Part shown: positions 55,647 to 64,000 of the stretch, in pieces
Layout of the letters: each line of letters begins with the position of its first letter
Numbering within the stretch: the first letter of the stretch is position 1
DNA from: Candidatus Hemicellulosilyticus sp. P3
Lineage (GTDB): Bacteria; Bacteroidota; Bacteroidia; Bacteroidales; P3
DNA: 64,000 nucleotides
NCBI GenBank assembly: GCA_001543385.1
Contig: LPNH01000004.1
Span: forward strand, 52,145-116,144
Direction: 5' to 3'
Notes under the pieces: generated by a model
Databases searched by the model: none
Seen by the model: the letters and a program-made list of their open reading frames with translations, nothing else
What the model was told of the DNA's origin: nothing
Program-made: the position numbers and the translations under genes

Positions 55647-57014
55647 ATGAAGGTCCATTTTATCGCCATCGGTGGCAGCGCGATGCACAACCTGGCACTG
55701 GCGCTGCACCACAAAGGATATAAAGTCACCGGTTCGGACGACGAGATTTTCGACCCCGCACGGGGACGGCTGGAACAATACGGGCTGCTGCCCGAGGAAG
55801 AAGGATGGCATCCCGAACGCATCACCCGCGACCTTGACGCGGTGGTGCTGGGCATGCACGCCCGCGCCGACAACCCCGAACTGATACGGGCGCAAGAGCT
55901 GGGGCTGAAGATTTACAGCTACCCCGAATATCTGTACGAGCAGTCAAAGGAAAAAAAGCGCATTGTGGTCGGAGGCAGCCACGGCAAGACCACCACTACG
56001 GCGATGATACTCCACGTGTTGGCGCAGTGTGACATCGAAGCCGACTATATGGTGGGGGCACAGCTCAAAGGATTCGATGTGATGGTGCGGCTGTCGCACA
56101 CCGCCAAGGTGATGGTGATCGAGGGCGACGAGTACCTGACCTCACCCATCGACCGCCGACCGAAGTTCCACCTCTACAAACCCCATGTAGCCATCATCAC
56201 AGGTATTGAGTGGGACCATATCAACGTGTTCCCGACATTCGACATCTATCGCGAGCAGTTCTCGAAATTCATCGACCTGATAGAACCTGCCGGCACCTGT
56301 ATTTACTGCGACGAGGACCCGGAGGTGCGGCGTGTGGCCATAGAGAACCGGCGCACAGACATCCGGAGACAGCCCTACCGTTGCCCCGAACATATTGTAG
56401 AAAATGGCGTCACATTCCTTAAGGGTTCCAAGGACCCTCACGTTCCGCTTCGCATCTTTGGCCACCACAACCTGCTCAACCTCACCGCCGCCCGTTTGGC
56501 ATGCCGTCAGCTTGGGGTAACCGACGGGCAGTTTGACGAAGCCATCAGCTCCTTCGAGGGCGCCAGCAAACGGCTGGAACTGGTGAAAAAGAACGACAAA
56601 TGTGCCGTATACAAAGATTTTGCCCATGCACCGTCGAAACTCCGTGCCACCATCCACGCCATGCGCGAACAGTACCCCGGCCGCCGGCTGGTGGCTTGCA
56701 TGGAACTGCACACCTTCAGCTCGCTGACACAGGAATTCCTTCAGCAGTACCGTGGTACGATGGACGAGGCCGATGTGCGCTGCGTCTACTTCAGCCAACA
56801 CGCCCTGCAGCTGAAAAAGCTGCCGCCCCTCGACCCGGAACAGGTGAAAGCGGCCTTTGGCGGCAATGTAGCGGTGTACACCGACAGCCAGACAATGGTC
56901 GATTCCGTCATATCCTTATTCAAAAATGATAACGCCAACAGCAACCTCTTGATGATGAGTAGCGGCAACTTCGACGGCATCGACTTCTCCACACTGGCCG
57001 ACAAGATTCTTTAG
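55647..57014 (+). CDS. mpl: UDP-N-acetylmuramate:murein tripeptide ligase
   Basis: 455 residues. Mur ligase order: N-terminal FIAIGGSAMHNLALALHHKG, ATP site VVGGSHGKTTTTAMIL, central VIEGDEYLTSPIDRRPKF, and C-terminal YKDFAHAPSKLRATIHAM. It reattaches recycled tripeptide to UDP-MurNAc in murein recycling, distinct from MurC by the GDEYLT block and by overall fit. Cytosolic. Confidence 0.92.
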   Translation: MKVHFIAIGGSAMHNLALALHHKGYKVTGSDDEIFDPARGRLEQYGLLPEEEGWHPERITRDLDAVVLGMHARADNPELIRAQELGLKIYSYPEYLYEQSKEKKRIVVGGSHGKTTTTAMILHVLAQCDIEADYMVGAQLKGFDVMVRLSHTAKVMVIEGDEYLTSPIDRRPKFHLYKPHVAIITGIEWDHINVFPTFDIYREQFSKFIDLIEPAGTCIYCDEDPEVRRVAIENRRTDIRRQPYRCPEHIVENGVTFLKGSKDPHVPLRIFGHHNLLNLTAARLACRQLGVTDGQFDEAISSFEGASKRLELVKKNDKCAVYKDFAHAPSKLRATIHAMREQYPGRRLVACMELHTFSSLTQEFLQQYRGTMDEADVRCVYFSQHALQLKKLPPLDPEQVKAAFGGNVAVYTDSQTMVDSVISLFKNDNANSNLLMMSSGNFDGIDFSTLADKIL

Positions 57015-57061
57015 CACACTGTCAAACTTGTATATTTCAACATATCAACCCAACAGCAACA

Positions 57062-57772
57062 ATGACTCATTTTGAACCCGGCGACAAAGTAAAATTCCTC
57101 AACCAGGTGGGTGGCGGCATAGTCACCAAGGTGACCGACGATTTTATATTTGTACAGGACGACACTGGTTTTGACATACCGATGCAACCCGACCAACTGA
57201 TACGCATGGCCGATCAGAAAGGTGCCGCCAAACTGTTCAATGCCACGATGGAAGAGCACCTCAAAGGCAAAGGCACCCCGTTGCCATCGGTATTCGACTC
57301 CACATCGACAGCAGCGGCGGCGCTTAAAGCGGCGGTGCCACAGACTCCCGAAGAGGAAATCAAACAGCTCAAAAGCCAGATTGCCAATCTTAAAAACCAA
57401 GTGGCACTACTCAAGAAACAGCTCAGCTCAGTCCAGCGACAGAACAGTCGCGCCCTGAGCGACAACATCCTGCTGCAACACGAGACCCTGCCGGGCGAGG
57501 CCGAGGTGGACCTGCACATCGACATGCTCAGCGAGCGACCCGCCGACCTTACGCCCCACGAGGCGTTCGAGATACAGATGCACTATTTCCGACTCTGCAT
57601 GAACCACGCTTTTGCCAACAACATGAAAAAAGTGACCTTTATCCACGGTGTGGGCAAAGGCATCTTGAAAGATGAGATAAGCAAAGAGCTGAAACAGTAC
57701 GAGACCGTTCACTTCTTCGACGCCCCCATGTCCAAATACGGCGTCGGCGCCACCGAGGTGTACTTTAAGTGA
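57062..57772 (+). CDS. DUF2027-Smr domain protein
   Basis: 236 residues in three parts: an SH3-like DUF2027 part (1-75, KVKFLNQVGGGIVTKV), a coiled coil about 98-140, and a C-terminal Smr domain about 155-236 with VDLHIDML and FIHGVGKGILKDEI. Smr domains of MutS2 are nucleases on ribosomal mRNA or DNA. Here the MutS part is absent, so the role is uncertain; nuclease action on RNA is a guess from family. Confidence 0.85.
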   Translation: MTHFEPGDKVKFLNQVGGGIVTKVTDDFIFVQDDTGFDIPMQPDQLIRMADQKGAAKLFNATMEEHLKGKGTPLPSVFDSTSTAAAALKAAVPQTPEEEIKQLKSQIANLKNQVALLKKQLSSVQRQNSRALSDNILLQHETLPGEAEVDLHIDMLSERPADLTPHEAFEIQMHYFRLCMNHAFANNMKKVTFIHGVGKGILKDEISKELKQYETVHFFDAPMSKYGVGATEVYFK

Positions 57773-57838
57773 ATGGGGGAATCGACGCAAATGAAACAGT
57801 GAACAGCTTCTGGCAATTTGGGCTAAGGAATAAATAAT

Positions 57839-58981
57839 ATGAGCAGACAAATCAAGATTGGAAACCTGACCCTCGGCGGTGGTGCGCCGATAAGGGTGCA
57901 AAGCATGACCAACACCGACACCATGGACACGCGGGCCACCGTGGAGCAGACGCTCCGCATGGTAGCGGCGGGCTGCGAACTGGTACGTATCACGGCACCC
58001 GACGTGAAGGCGGCTGAGAACCTCGGCCGCATCAAGGAAGAACTCTTAAAACACGGCTGCGCGGTGCCGTTGGTGGCCGACATCCACTTCAACCCCAAAG
58101 CCGCCGAGGTGGCCGCCGCGCTGGTCGAGAAAGTACGCGTCAATCCCGGCAACTACACCGACCGCAACACCGGCAAGCTGGAGTTCACCGAACAGGAATA
58201 CAACGACGAGCTGAAACGAATAGGGGAGAGAATGTCCTCCCTCATCGATATCTGCAAGGCTCACCATACCGCCATGCGCATCGGCACCAACCATGGTTCG
58301 CTGTCGGAACGAGTCATGAGCCGCTACGGCAACACCCCCGAGGGCATGGCGCAGAGCGCCATGGAATTTGCCCGTGTGTGCCGTGAACAGGACTACCACA
58401 ACCTGGTCTTCTCCATGAAAGCGTCAAACGTCAAAGTGATGGTGCAGAGCACTCGCCGCTTTGTAGAAATGATGCAAGCCGAGGGGATGGACTACCCCAT
58501 CCACTTAGGTGTCACCGAAGCGGGCGACGGCGACCAAGGCCGGCTGAAGTCGGCCGCCGGCATCGGCGCGTTGCTCATCGACGGCATCGGAGACACCCTG
58601 CGCGTGTCGCTGACCGAAGATCCGGTGGCCGAAATACCTGTCGCCTATGACATCCTGCAGGCCGTCGGCGCCCGTATCTCCAAAGCCGAATACATCGCCT
58701 GCCCGTCGTGCGGCCGCACCCAGTACAACATCCAGGAGGCTTTGCATCAGATCAAAGCACGCACCTCACACCTCAAAGGGCTGAAAATCGGTGTCATGGG
58801 CTGTATCGTCAACGGCCCCGGCGAGATGGCTGACGCCGACTACGGCTATGTCGGAAGCGGAGAGGGAAAAATCACGCTCTACAAAGGACAGCAGGTGATG
58901 AAACGCAACATCGACCAAGCCGACGCCGTCGACGAACTGGTGGCGCTCATCAAAGCCCACGGAGACTGGCAAGAGGCGTAG
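57839..58981 (+). CDS. ispG: 4-hydroxy-3-methylbut-2-enyl diphosphate synthase, short form
   Basis: 380 residues. TIM barrel begins RQIKIGNLTLGGGAPIRVQS; the Fe-S part has CPSCGRTQYNIQ and GVMGCIVNGPGEMADADYG, giving three cysteine ligands. It forms HMBPP in the MEP pathway of isoprenoid synthesis. Bacteroidetes IspG usually has an extra ~230-residue domain (over 600 residues). The present protein keeps side features I recall from that long form (VNPGNYTDRNTGKLEFTEQE, GTNHGSLSERVMSRYG) but joins the barrel directly to the Fe-S domain near EIPVAYDIL/EYIACPSC. Confidence 0.93.
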   Translation: MSRQIKIGNLTLGGGAPIRVQSMTNTDTMDTRATVEQTLRMVAAGCELVRITAPDVKAAENLGRIKEELLKHGCAVPLVADIHFNPKAAEVAAALVEKVRVNPGNYTDRNTGKLEFTEQEYNDELKRIGERMSSLIDICKAHHTAMRIGTNHGSLSERVMSRYGNTPEGMAQSAMEFARVCREQDYHNLVFSMKASNVKVMVQSTRRFVEMMQAEGMDYPIHLGVTEAGDGDQGRLKSAAGIGALLIDGIGDTLRVSLTEDPVAEIPVAYDILQAVGARISKAEYIACPSCGRTQYNIQEALHQIKARTSHLKGLKIGVMGCIVNGPGEMADADYGYVGSGEGKITLYKGQQVMKRNIDQADAVDELVALIKAHGDWQEA

Positions 58982-59108
58982 CCCGCTATACCTTCTACAT
59001 CGATGCTGCCAATCTGCTCGAAACAAATACCGCTCTGGTGTAAATCCTGATGACCGATTGGGATAAGACGCAGTGGTGCAGGACGATTGAACCTGGATCC
59101 ATTTCAAG

Positions 59109-59150
59109 CATAAAACCCGAATCGGTCCAATGATCGATTCGGGTTTTATG
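59109..59150 (+). terminator. Bidirectional terminator between ispG and typA
   Basis: Perfect 16-bp stem (59109-59124 with 59135-59150) and a 10-base loop; A-rich on one side and T-rich on the other. It lies 128 bases after the ispG stop and 42 before the typA stop. Confidence 0.85.
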
Positions 59151-59191
59151 AAAGTGCATGAATAATCGGCTGTCCGCCTAAAACGCCTGTG

Positions 59192-61027
59192 CTACTCTTC
59201 GGCGTTGCCGGCGGCGATGCGGGCGCGTTTGCGCTCGGTCTCGTCAAGTATGATTTTGCGGATGCGCAGATGAGACGGAGTGATTTCAAGATATTCATCT
59301 TCGCGGATGTACTCCATGGCCTCCTCCAGACTGAATTTGACAGCCGGCGTGCAGGTGGATTTCTCGTCGGCGCTTTTGGTGCGCATATTGGTGAGGTTTT
59401 TGGCCGTGACGACATTGATGACGATGTCGTTGCCGGGACGCAGGCTCTCGCCGATGACTTCGCCGGCATAGACGGCATCGCCCGGCTCGATGAAGAAAGG
59501 CCCGCGATCCTGCAACTTGCTGATGCTGTAGGCAGTGGCTTCGCCCGTCTCCTTGGCGATCAAGGCACCCATCTTGTGGTCACCGATCTCACCCTTCCAA
59601 GGCTGGAATTCCAAAAAGCGGTGCGCAATGACGGCTTCGCCGTTGGTGGCGGTGAGCAGGGTGTTGCGCAAGCCGATGATGCCGCGCGACGGGATGATGA
59701 AATCCAGCTGCACCCGGTCGCCCTTGGTGTCGATGGTGCCCACCTCGCCTTTGCGTCGCGTGACCACGTCGATAACCTTGCTGGAGAAAGTGTCGGGCAC
59801 CAACACAGTGAGCTGCTCGACCGGCTCGCAGCGCTGGCCGTCCAACTCTTTGATAATGACTTTGGGCTGCCCCACCTGCAACTCGTACCCCTCGCGACGC
59901 ATGGTCTCGATGAGCACGGAAAGGTGCAGGATGCCGCGGCCGAAGACGAGCAACGTGTCGGGTGATGCGGTCTCTTCGACACGCAACGCCAAGTTTTTCT
60001 CCAACTCTTTGAAAAGCCGGTCGCGCAGATGGCGACTGGTGACGAACTTGCCTTCCCGTCCGAAGAAGGGCGAGTTGTTGATGGTGAAAAGCATGCTCAT
60101 GGTGGGCTCGTCGACCTTGATGGGGGGCAACGGCTCCGGATTTTCGGCATCACAGATGGTGTCGCCGATTTCGAACATGACATCTTTGTCCAAATCGAGC
60201 AATACGGCACAGATCTCGCCGGCCTGAACCGCGTTTTTGGTGCGCTCTTTGCCCAGCCCCTCAAAGGTGTAGAGCTCTTTGACACGGCTGTTGACATGTG
60301 TCCCGTCGCGCTTGACCAAGACAATGGGTTGGCCGGCCTGCAACGTGCCACGGTGCAGACGGCCGACGGCAATACGTCCGAGATAGGAGCTATAATCGAG
60401 CGAGGAGAGCATCATCTGCGTGTTGCCCTCCTCGGCCTTGGGCTGGGGGATATGGTCGATGATGAGGTCCATCAGATAGGAGATATCGTCTGTCGGGGCA
60501 TTCCAATCCTCACCCATCCAGCCTTGTTTGGCGCTGCCGTAGGCTGTGGGGAAATCCAGCTGCTCGTTCGTCGCCCCCAGGTTGAACATCAGGTCGAACA
60601 CAGCCTCCTGGGTCTGTTCGGGATCGCAGTTGGGCTTGTCTACCTTGTTGATGACGACAATGGGCTTCAACCCCAGCTCAATGGCTTTCTGCAACACAAA
60701 ACGGGTCTGCGGCATGGGCCCCTCAAAAGCATCGACAACAAGCAGAACACCGTCGGCCATGTTGAGCACCCGCTCCACCTCGCCACCGAAGTCGCTGTGG
60801 CCCGGAGTGTCGATGATGTTGATTTTATAACCCTTATAACGGACCGATACATTTTTTGAAAGAATGGTGATGCCGCGCTCCCGCTCCAAGTCGTTGTTGT
60901 CAAGGATGAGGTCGCCCGTCTCCTGGTTCTCGCGGAACAATTTAGCCTGATGCAGCATACGGTCGACCAGCGTGGTCTTGCCGTGGTCGACATGAGCAAT
61001 GATAGCAATATTTCTGATATTATCCAT
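59192..61027 (-). CDS. typA: Ribosome-associated GTPase TypA/BipA
   Basis: 611 residues. GTPase domain with [15 protein letters not shown] (11-25), [15 protein letters not shown] and NKVDKPNCD, then domains II, III, V and the C-terminal TypA-specific part. It is a translational GTPase that aids 50S assembly and stress growth. Length is normal. Located 15 bases downstream of the phosphorylase gene on the same strand. Confidence 0.97.
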   Translation of the reverse strand: MDNIRNIAIIAHVDHGKTTLVDRMLHQAKLFRENQETGDLILDNNDLERERGITILSKNVSVRYKGYKINIIDTPGHSDFGGEVERVLNMADGVLLVVDAFEGPMPQTRFVLQKAIELGLKPIVVINKVDKPNCDPEQTQEAVFDLMFNLGATNEQLDFPTAYGSAKQGWMGEDWNAPTDDISYLMDLIIDHIPQPKAEEGNTQMMLSSLDYSSYLGRIAVGRLHRGTLQAGQPIVLVKRDGTHVNSRVKELYTFEGLGKERTKNAVQAGEICAVLLDLDKDVMFEIGDTICDAENPEPLPPIKVDEPTMSMLFTINNSPFFGREGKFVTSRHLRDRLFKELEKNLALRVEETASPDTLLVFGRGILHLSVLIETMRREGYELQVGQPKVIIKELDGQRCEPVEQLTVLVPDTFSSKVIDVVTRRKGEVGTIDTKGDRVQLDFIIPSRGIIGLRNTLLTATNGEAVIAHRFLEFQPWKGEIGDHKMGALIAKETGEATAYSISKLQDRGPFFIEPGDAVYAGEVIGESLRPGNDIVINVVTAKNLTNMRTKSADEKSTCTPAVKFSLEEAMEYIREDEYLEITPSHLRIRKIILDETERKRARIAAGNAEE

Positions 61028-61042
61028 AGTAATATAAAAAGC

Positions 61043-61915
61043 TCAGCATCCGGAAGCCAACTGTTGCATAATTTGTAACACAATGTCTTCCATACGACGT
61101 GTGTATTGACTGATAAAAGTGCCGTCGGCACGGTTGGAAATGACGAGACAAACTGTCAACGCCTCGTGCCCCAGCATTCGCGCCATGCCATAGATACCCG
61201 ACGTCTCCATCTCCAGATTGTTGACACGAAGGCCGTTCCAGCGGAAACCGGCCAACTGTCCGGCCAGATGGGCAAGGGTGGGGGCTTTGCGGATAAACCT
61301 CCCCTGCGGAGCATAAAAACCGGGAGCCGTCACAGTGATGCCGACAACCATGTCGCCGGCTATCCGGTGTAGCAAGTCGTCACTTGCGGCCACTGCATAG
61401 GGACGTGCCATACGGGGATCTATTGCAACTTGCTCACAGAACGCCTGCTCCAGGTCATCGGCAAAAGCAACATCTTCGTGCCGGTAATAGTTGAGCAGCC
61501 CGTCCAAACCGACAGCATAGGCCGAAGCGACAAAACTGCCGCACGGCAACTCGGCATGCAACGACCCGCAGGTGCCGATCCGCACAATCCGCAGCGTACG
61601 GTGGGCGGGATGTGGTTCGCCGGTTGCAAGATCCACATTGGCCGCCAGATCCAACTCAGTAAGCACGATGTCGATATTGTCACACCCCATGCCGGTGCTG
61701 ACCACCGTGAAATCGGTGCCATGATACCGGCCAGTCAGGACATGAATCTCGCGGTTGTAACTCTCATGGAGCACCGAGTCAAATATATTCTTAAAAAGGG
61801 CCACTCGTCCCGGATCGCCGACCAAAATCACATTGTCGGACAGATGTTCGGCACCGAGACGGGTATGATAAGGCAAACCCTCTGCCGTGAGGACCAACTC
61901 AGAAGCACGTTTCAT
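61043..61915 (-). CDS. Nucleoside phosphorylase, uridine phosphorylase-like
   Basis: 290 residues from the ATG at 61915 (MKRASELVLTAEGLPYHTRL). Much longer in-frame starts overlap the neighbouring gene antisense and are not real. Motifs: NVILVGDPGRVALFK (phosphate loop), VSTGMGCDNIDIVLTE, RIGTCGSLHAE and the ribose-binding NLEMETSGIYGMARML. It splits uridine (or a related nucleoside) with phosphate in salvage. Confidence 0.92.
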   Translation of the reverse strand: MKRASELVLTAEGLPYHTRLGAEHLSDNVILVGDPGRVALFKNIFDSVLHESYNREIHVLTGRYHGTDFTVVSTGMGCDNIDIVLTELDLAANVDLATGEPHPAHRTLRIVRIGTCGSLHAELPCGSFVASAYAVGLDGLLNYYRHEDVAFADDLEQAFCEQVAIDPRMARPYAVAASDDLLHRIAGDMVVGITVTAPGFYAPQGRFIRKAPTLAHLAGQLAGFRWNGLRVNNLEMETSGIYGMARMLGHEALTVCLVISNRADGTFISQYTRRMEDIVLQIMQQLASGC

Positions 61916-61958
61916 ACATTGACACTGTAAAACAGACAGAATTACGTTCCCAAAACCG

Positions 61959-63050
61959 CTATCGACGCTGTGTGCTACCGCTACGTGTTGACGACGAAGC
62001 GGGACGCTCGTTGCCGCTTGTGGTTTTGGTCGCGGTGCGCGGTTGGCTGGTCGTGGTGCGACTGGGCGTCGTGGAGGTGCGCGGCGTTGCCACGGTTCTG
62101 CTGGTCGAAGCCGTAGTGGAAGCCTTGGTCTGACGGGCGGGCGCAGAACCCGACGACGTGCGCGATGTTCCGGACGGGGCCGACACGGGGATGTTGGCAT
62201 TGCGCGTCGAAGTGCTGCCGGTGCGTCCGTTTGTGCCGCTGTTATTGCCGGACGGGGTGACATTGCTGCGCGAACTGCCGGTGCGTGTATTGACGCTACT
62301 GGAAGGTGCGGCGGGAGGATTGACCCTGCCGGGGCGGTTTCCGGAGGCAGGCGTCGACGGTTGCCGCGAACTGCCGGTTTGAGCCGGAGTCTGCGTGCCG
62401 CTGGTGCGCGTAGATGTGGATGCCGTGCGCGATGTGGTCGGGATCGGACGCGATGTGACGCTGTTGTCAATATGCACAGTGGGGCGCTCACGCCCAGGGA
62501 CATAAGAATTCACAACAATAGGCATCGGAGCCGACGGCGGACGCATATAGTAGACATGAAGGCCGGCATCCGGCATCGGCCGCCAGCCGCGACGGTGCAA
62601 ATCGTAATGATAAGTGCGGCGATAATAGGACGGATGGGCCACCCGCACAAAACCATGATACACCGGCATGGACCATACGAGAGTTGTGTAAGGCGCATCG
62701 CACTGGAAATGGAGGTGACGCGCGGCATTGTATATTTGATTGCTCCAATTGTCAAGAAGCCAAATACAGGACAAGTCGATGGGCATATAAATTTCCTCGC
62801 CCGTATAGGCGTCAATGCCATAAAGCCACACCTCATAGTAGCGTGCGTTCAGGCGCTCGGCCCAAACATCGGAAACAATGACGTATGTTTCCAACTCATA
62901 TTCATGCCCGCAGTAGATAACCAACTCCTTTTGGGTGTTGAGATAATTGACCGTGCGTCGGGCCTGGCTATAAGTGAAGTAGCATATCGGATTGGCATAG
63001 AGCGCCATACTTGCCGCGACAAAAACTAATGCAACGAGAAACTTTTTCAT
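61959..63050 (-). CDS. Secreted protein with long basic Ser/Thr-rich tail, unknown function
   Basis: 363 residues. Signal peptide about 1-19 (ends LYAN). Residues 20-190 are a folded part rich in Tyr, Trp and His (e.g. YYRRTYHYDLHRRGWRPMPD) with two or three cysteines. From about 195 to the end the sequence is almost only Ser, Thr, Arg, Gly, Pro, Asn and Ala. I do not recognise the family. The tail could be an O-glycosylated surface stalk. A TAAATTTG element at 63130-63137 (minus) is about 80 bases upstream. Confidence 0.75.
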   Translation of the reverse strand: MKKFLVALVFVAASMALYANPICYFTYSQARRTVNYLNTQKELVIYCGHEYELETYVIVSDVWAERLNARYYEVWLYGIDAYTGEEIYMPIDLSCIWLLDNWSNQIYNAARHLHFQCDAPYTTLVWSMPVYHGFVRVAHPSYYRRTYHYDLHRRGWRPMPDAGLHVYYMRPPSAPMPIVVNSYVPGRERPTVHIDNSVTSRPIPTTSRTASTSTRTSGTQTPAQTGSSRQPSTPASGNRPGRVNPPAAPSSSVNTRTGSSRSNVTPSGNNSGTNGRTGSTSTRNANIPVSAPSGTSRTSSGSAPARQTKASTTASTSRTVATPRTSTTPSRTTTSQPRTATKTTSGNERPASSSTRSGSTQRR

Positions 63051-63129
63051 ATTGGGAACATTTTCGGTTTAAACACATAATTAGTTTTCGACAGGCCGGT
63101 GCAAAAGAACATGACCGCTGTTCAAACTG

Positions 63130-63137
63130 CAAATTTA
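63130..63137 (-). promoter_or_regulatory. -7 element of the Ser/Thr-rich protein gene
   Basis: Minus strand TAAATTTG, 79 bases before the start at 63050. Confidence 0.5.
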
Positions 63138-63250
63138 CAAAAAAAACGCCATTTGACCCACAGCGTCTTTCCGACATCACCGCCGCCATACGGACTGCCG
63201 TTCACAACGTATTTTTTCAAAGCCGTTTCCGTAGTATTGTTTTTTTTTTG

Positions 63251-63258
63251 TACTTTTG
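63251..63258 (+). promoter_or_regulatory. -7 element of tRNA-Ser
   Basis: TACTTTTG, 34 bases before the tRNA 5' end, preceded by a T-rich stretch. Confidence 0.55.
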
Positions 63259-63292
63259 CATCCGTTTTCGACAAATCCAGCCGTAATTATTC

Positions 63293-63382
63293 GGAGAGAT
63301 GCCAGAGTGGTCGAATGGGGCGGTCTCGAAAACCGTTGACCTCTTCGGGGGTCCAAGGGTTCGAATCCCTTTCTCTCCGCCA
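63293..63382 (+). tRNA. tRNA-Ser (anticodon CGA), CCA encoded
   Basis: Class II tRNA with a long variable arm. The acceptor GGAGAGA pairs with TCTCTCC, discriminator G, then encoded CCA. The anticodon loop CTCGAAA gives CGA, which reads UCG. Encoded CCA contrasts with the tRNA-Met in the same window, which lacks it. Confidence 0.94.
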
Positions 63383-63389
63383 AGATGTA

Positions 63390-63429
63390 TGCAGGGCAAT
63401 CAAGTTGAGTTTGATTGCCCTGCACTGTT
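63390..63429 (+). terminator. Intrinsic terminator of tRNA-Ser
   Basis: Perfect 14-bp stem (63390-63403 with 63411-63424), 7-base loop and a following CTGTTTTT. It is the strongest hairpin in the window. Confidence 0.92.
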
Positions 63430-63478
63430 TTTCAAGGGTTAACAGATTGCATCTGGATTATACACTCAAAAATGCGGT

Positions 63479-64000
63479 TCATCCGATATTTCGAGTGATG
63501 CGGCAGTCGTGTAGTGCGTAGAGCCTTAGCGTGAAATACCTGTCATCTCTGAATCCATATGCGTTTCGTTTCATTACCTTAATCTTGTTGTGGATGCCTT
63601 CGACCTTTCCCGTGGAGAAATGGCAGTCGTACCATGCGAGGATTCCCCTTCTGTATGCTTTCATTGTCATAGCCATTCTTATCAGTTGCGGTATCTTGCT
63701 CTGCTCTGCCATCCTTGCCCAGTCGTCAAAGACATCCTCTGCCATGGACTTCAACGGCTGCATCCATATCTCTCGGAGTTGTTCCTTCAGGTAGTAGGCC
63801 TTTGAGTGCGGTTCGTTCATGGCAAGAGCGTTGTCAAGTCTGGTTCTGTACTGTTTGTCGAAGATGTCGGCACCATTGCCTAACAGCAGATACCTTGTCC
63901 ACTTGAGCACCTTTCGCTTGTTTACGTCTTTCTCCATGCTGTATGCCTTTCGCCTGATATCATCCAGTTTCTCGTTCATCAGCTTGACAACATGGAAATG
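63479..64000 (-). mobile_element. ISL3-family transposase, C-terminal part, cut by window edge
   Basis: At least 173 residues to the stop; the reading frame continues into the right edge (HFHVVKLMNEKLDDIRRKAY). Features of the DDE_Tnp_ISL3 type: KWTRYLLLGN, a helical region, and the closing block GILAWYDCHFSTGKVEGIHN, NKIKVMKRNAYGFRDDRYF with the last catalytic Glu. The C-terminus ends shortly before tRNA-Ser and its terminator. Whether the element is intact cannot be seen. Confidence 0.9.

Noticed and set aside
61916..62503. N-terminal extension of the uridine phosphorylase frame
   Set aside because: The extension is low-complexity Arg/Pro/Ala sequence read in another frame of the Ser/Thr-rich protein gene; family length is fully met from 61915.

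Overview
The window looks like a chromosomal segment of a fairly GC-rich member of the Bacteroidetes, most likely Bacteroidales. The reasons are the TAnnTTTG-type -7 promoter elements in front of many genes, lineage-typical families (PUR/DUF3276, DUF5683, DUF5723, DUF2027-Smr, a Rho with a very long disordered insert), a parA-parB-DUF5683 block and split F-ATPase genes (atpD-atpC alone). Genus is not resolvable by eye. Most of the window is ordinary core genome. There is no prophage, CRISPR array or rRNA operon; the only clear mobile element is an ISL3-type transposase cut by the right edge.

Layout. 23-14287 (+) is one long co-directional run: ftcD, a lipocalin-like lipoprotein, an AsmA-family protein, then a signalling block: RsbW-like ATPase, tyrosine phosphatase, (p)ppGpp synthetase, (p)ppGpp-hydrolase/APH-kinase fusion, SpoIIE-type membrane phosphatase, CPA2 antiporter, STAS protein and a diacylglycerol-kinase-family protein. 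14265-15637 (-) holds DUF389 and a 37-residue lipoprotein. An AT-rich gap precedes an XRE regulator. 16993-18113 (-) is ilvE plus tRNA-Met. 18514-20135 (+) is ruvX, def and a TPR lipoprotein; gcvH is convergent. 20758-23822 is rho and threonine aldolase; 23844-25765 (-) is a YolD-like/PolY pair, divergent from dnaB, a DHS-like enzyme and a cysteine desulfidase. 29976-34889 is PUR, parA, parB, DUF5683, TolQ/ExbD/TonB and Hsp15. 35012-36383 is an ECF sigma, short membrane protein and Spy-like operon. 36425-40644 (-) holds der and two envelope proteins; 40715-45378 (-) atpD-atpC, an amidohydrolase and an orphan peptide-binding lipoprotein; 45499-47208 (-) dprA and NUDIX. 47310-50354 (+) is pyrE, an FGE-like protein, hpt and an EFR1 protein; 50367-54055 (-) a flavin/Fe-S reductase fusion and an M20 dipeptidase; 54281-58981 (+) an HD hydrolase, mpl, DUF2027-Smr and ispG; 59192-63050 (-) typA, uridine phosphorylase and a basic Ser/Thr-rich secreted protein. 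tRNA-Ser and the ISL3 fragment close the window.

The most unusual part is 4975-14287. It contains all three parts of a partner switch (serine kinase-like ATPase, STAS antagonist with a candidate phosphoserine, PP2C phosphatase with an extracellular sensor) but no sigma factor. Interleaved are an alarmone synthetase and, overlapping it by 4 bases, a protein joining an intact Mesh1-like (p)ppGpp hydrolase domain to an APH-type small-molecule kinase domain. The antiporter lies between phosphatase and STAS gene. My inference is an envelope-stress switch coupling extracellular signals, alarmone level and ion or lipid homeostasis; the sequence shows the parts, not the wiring.
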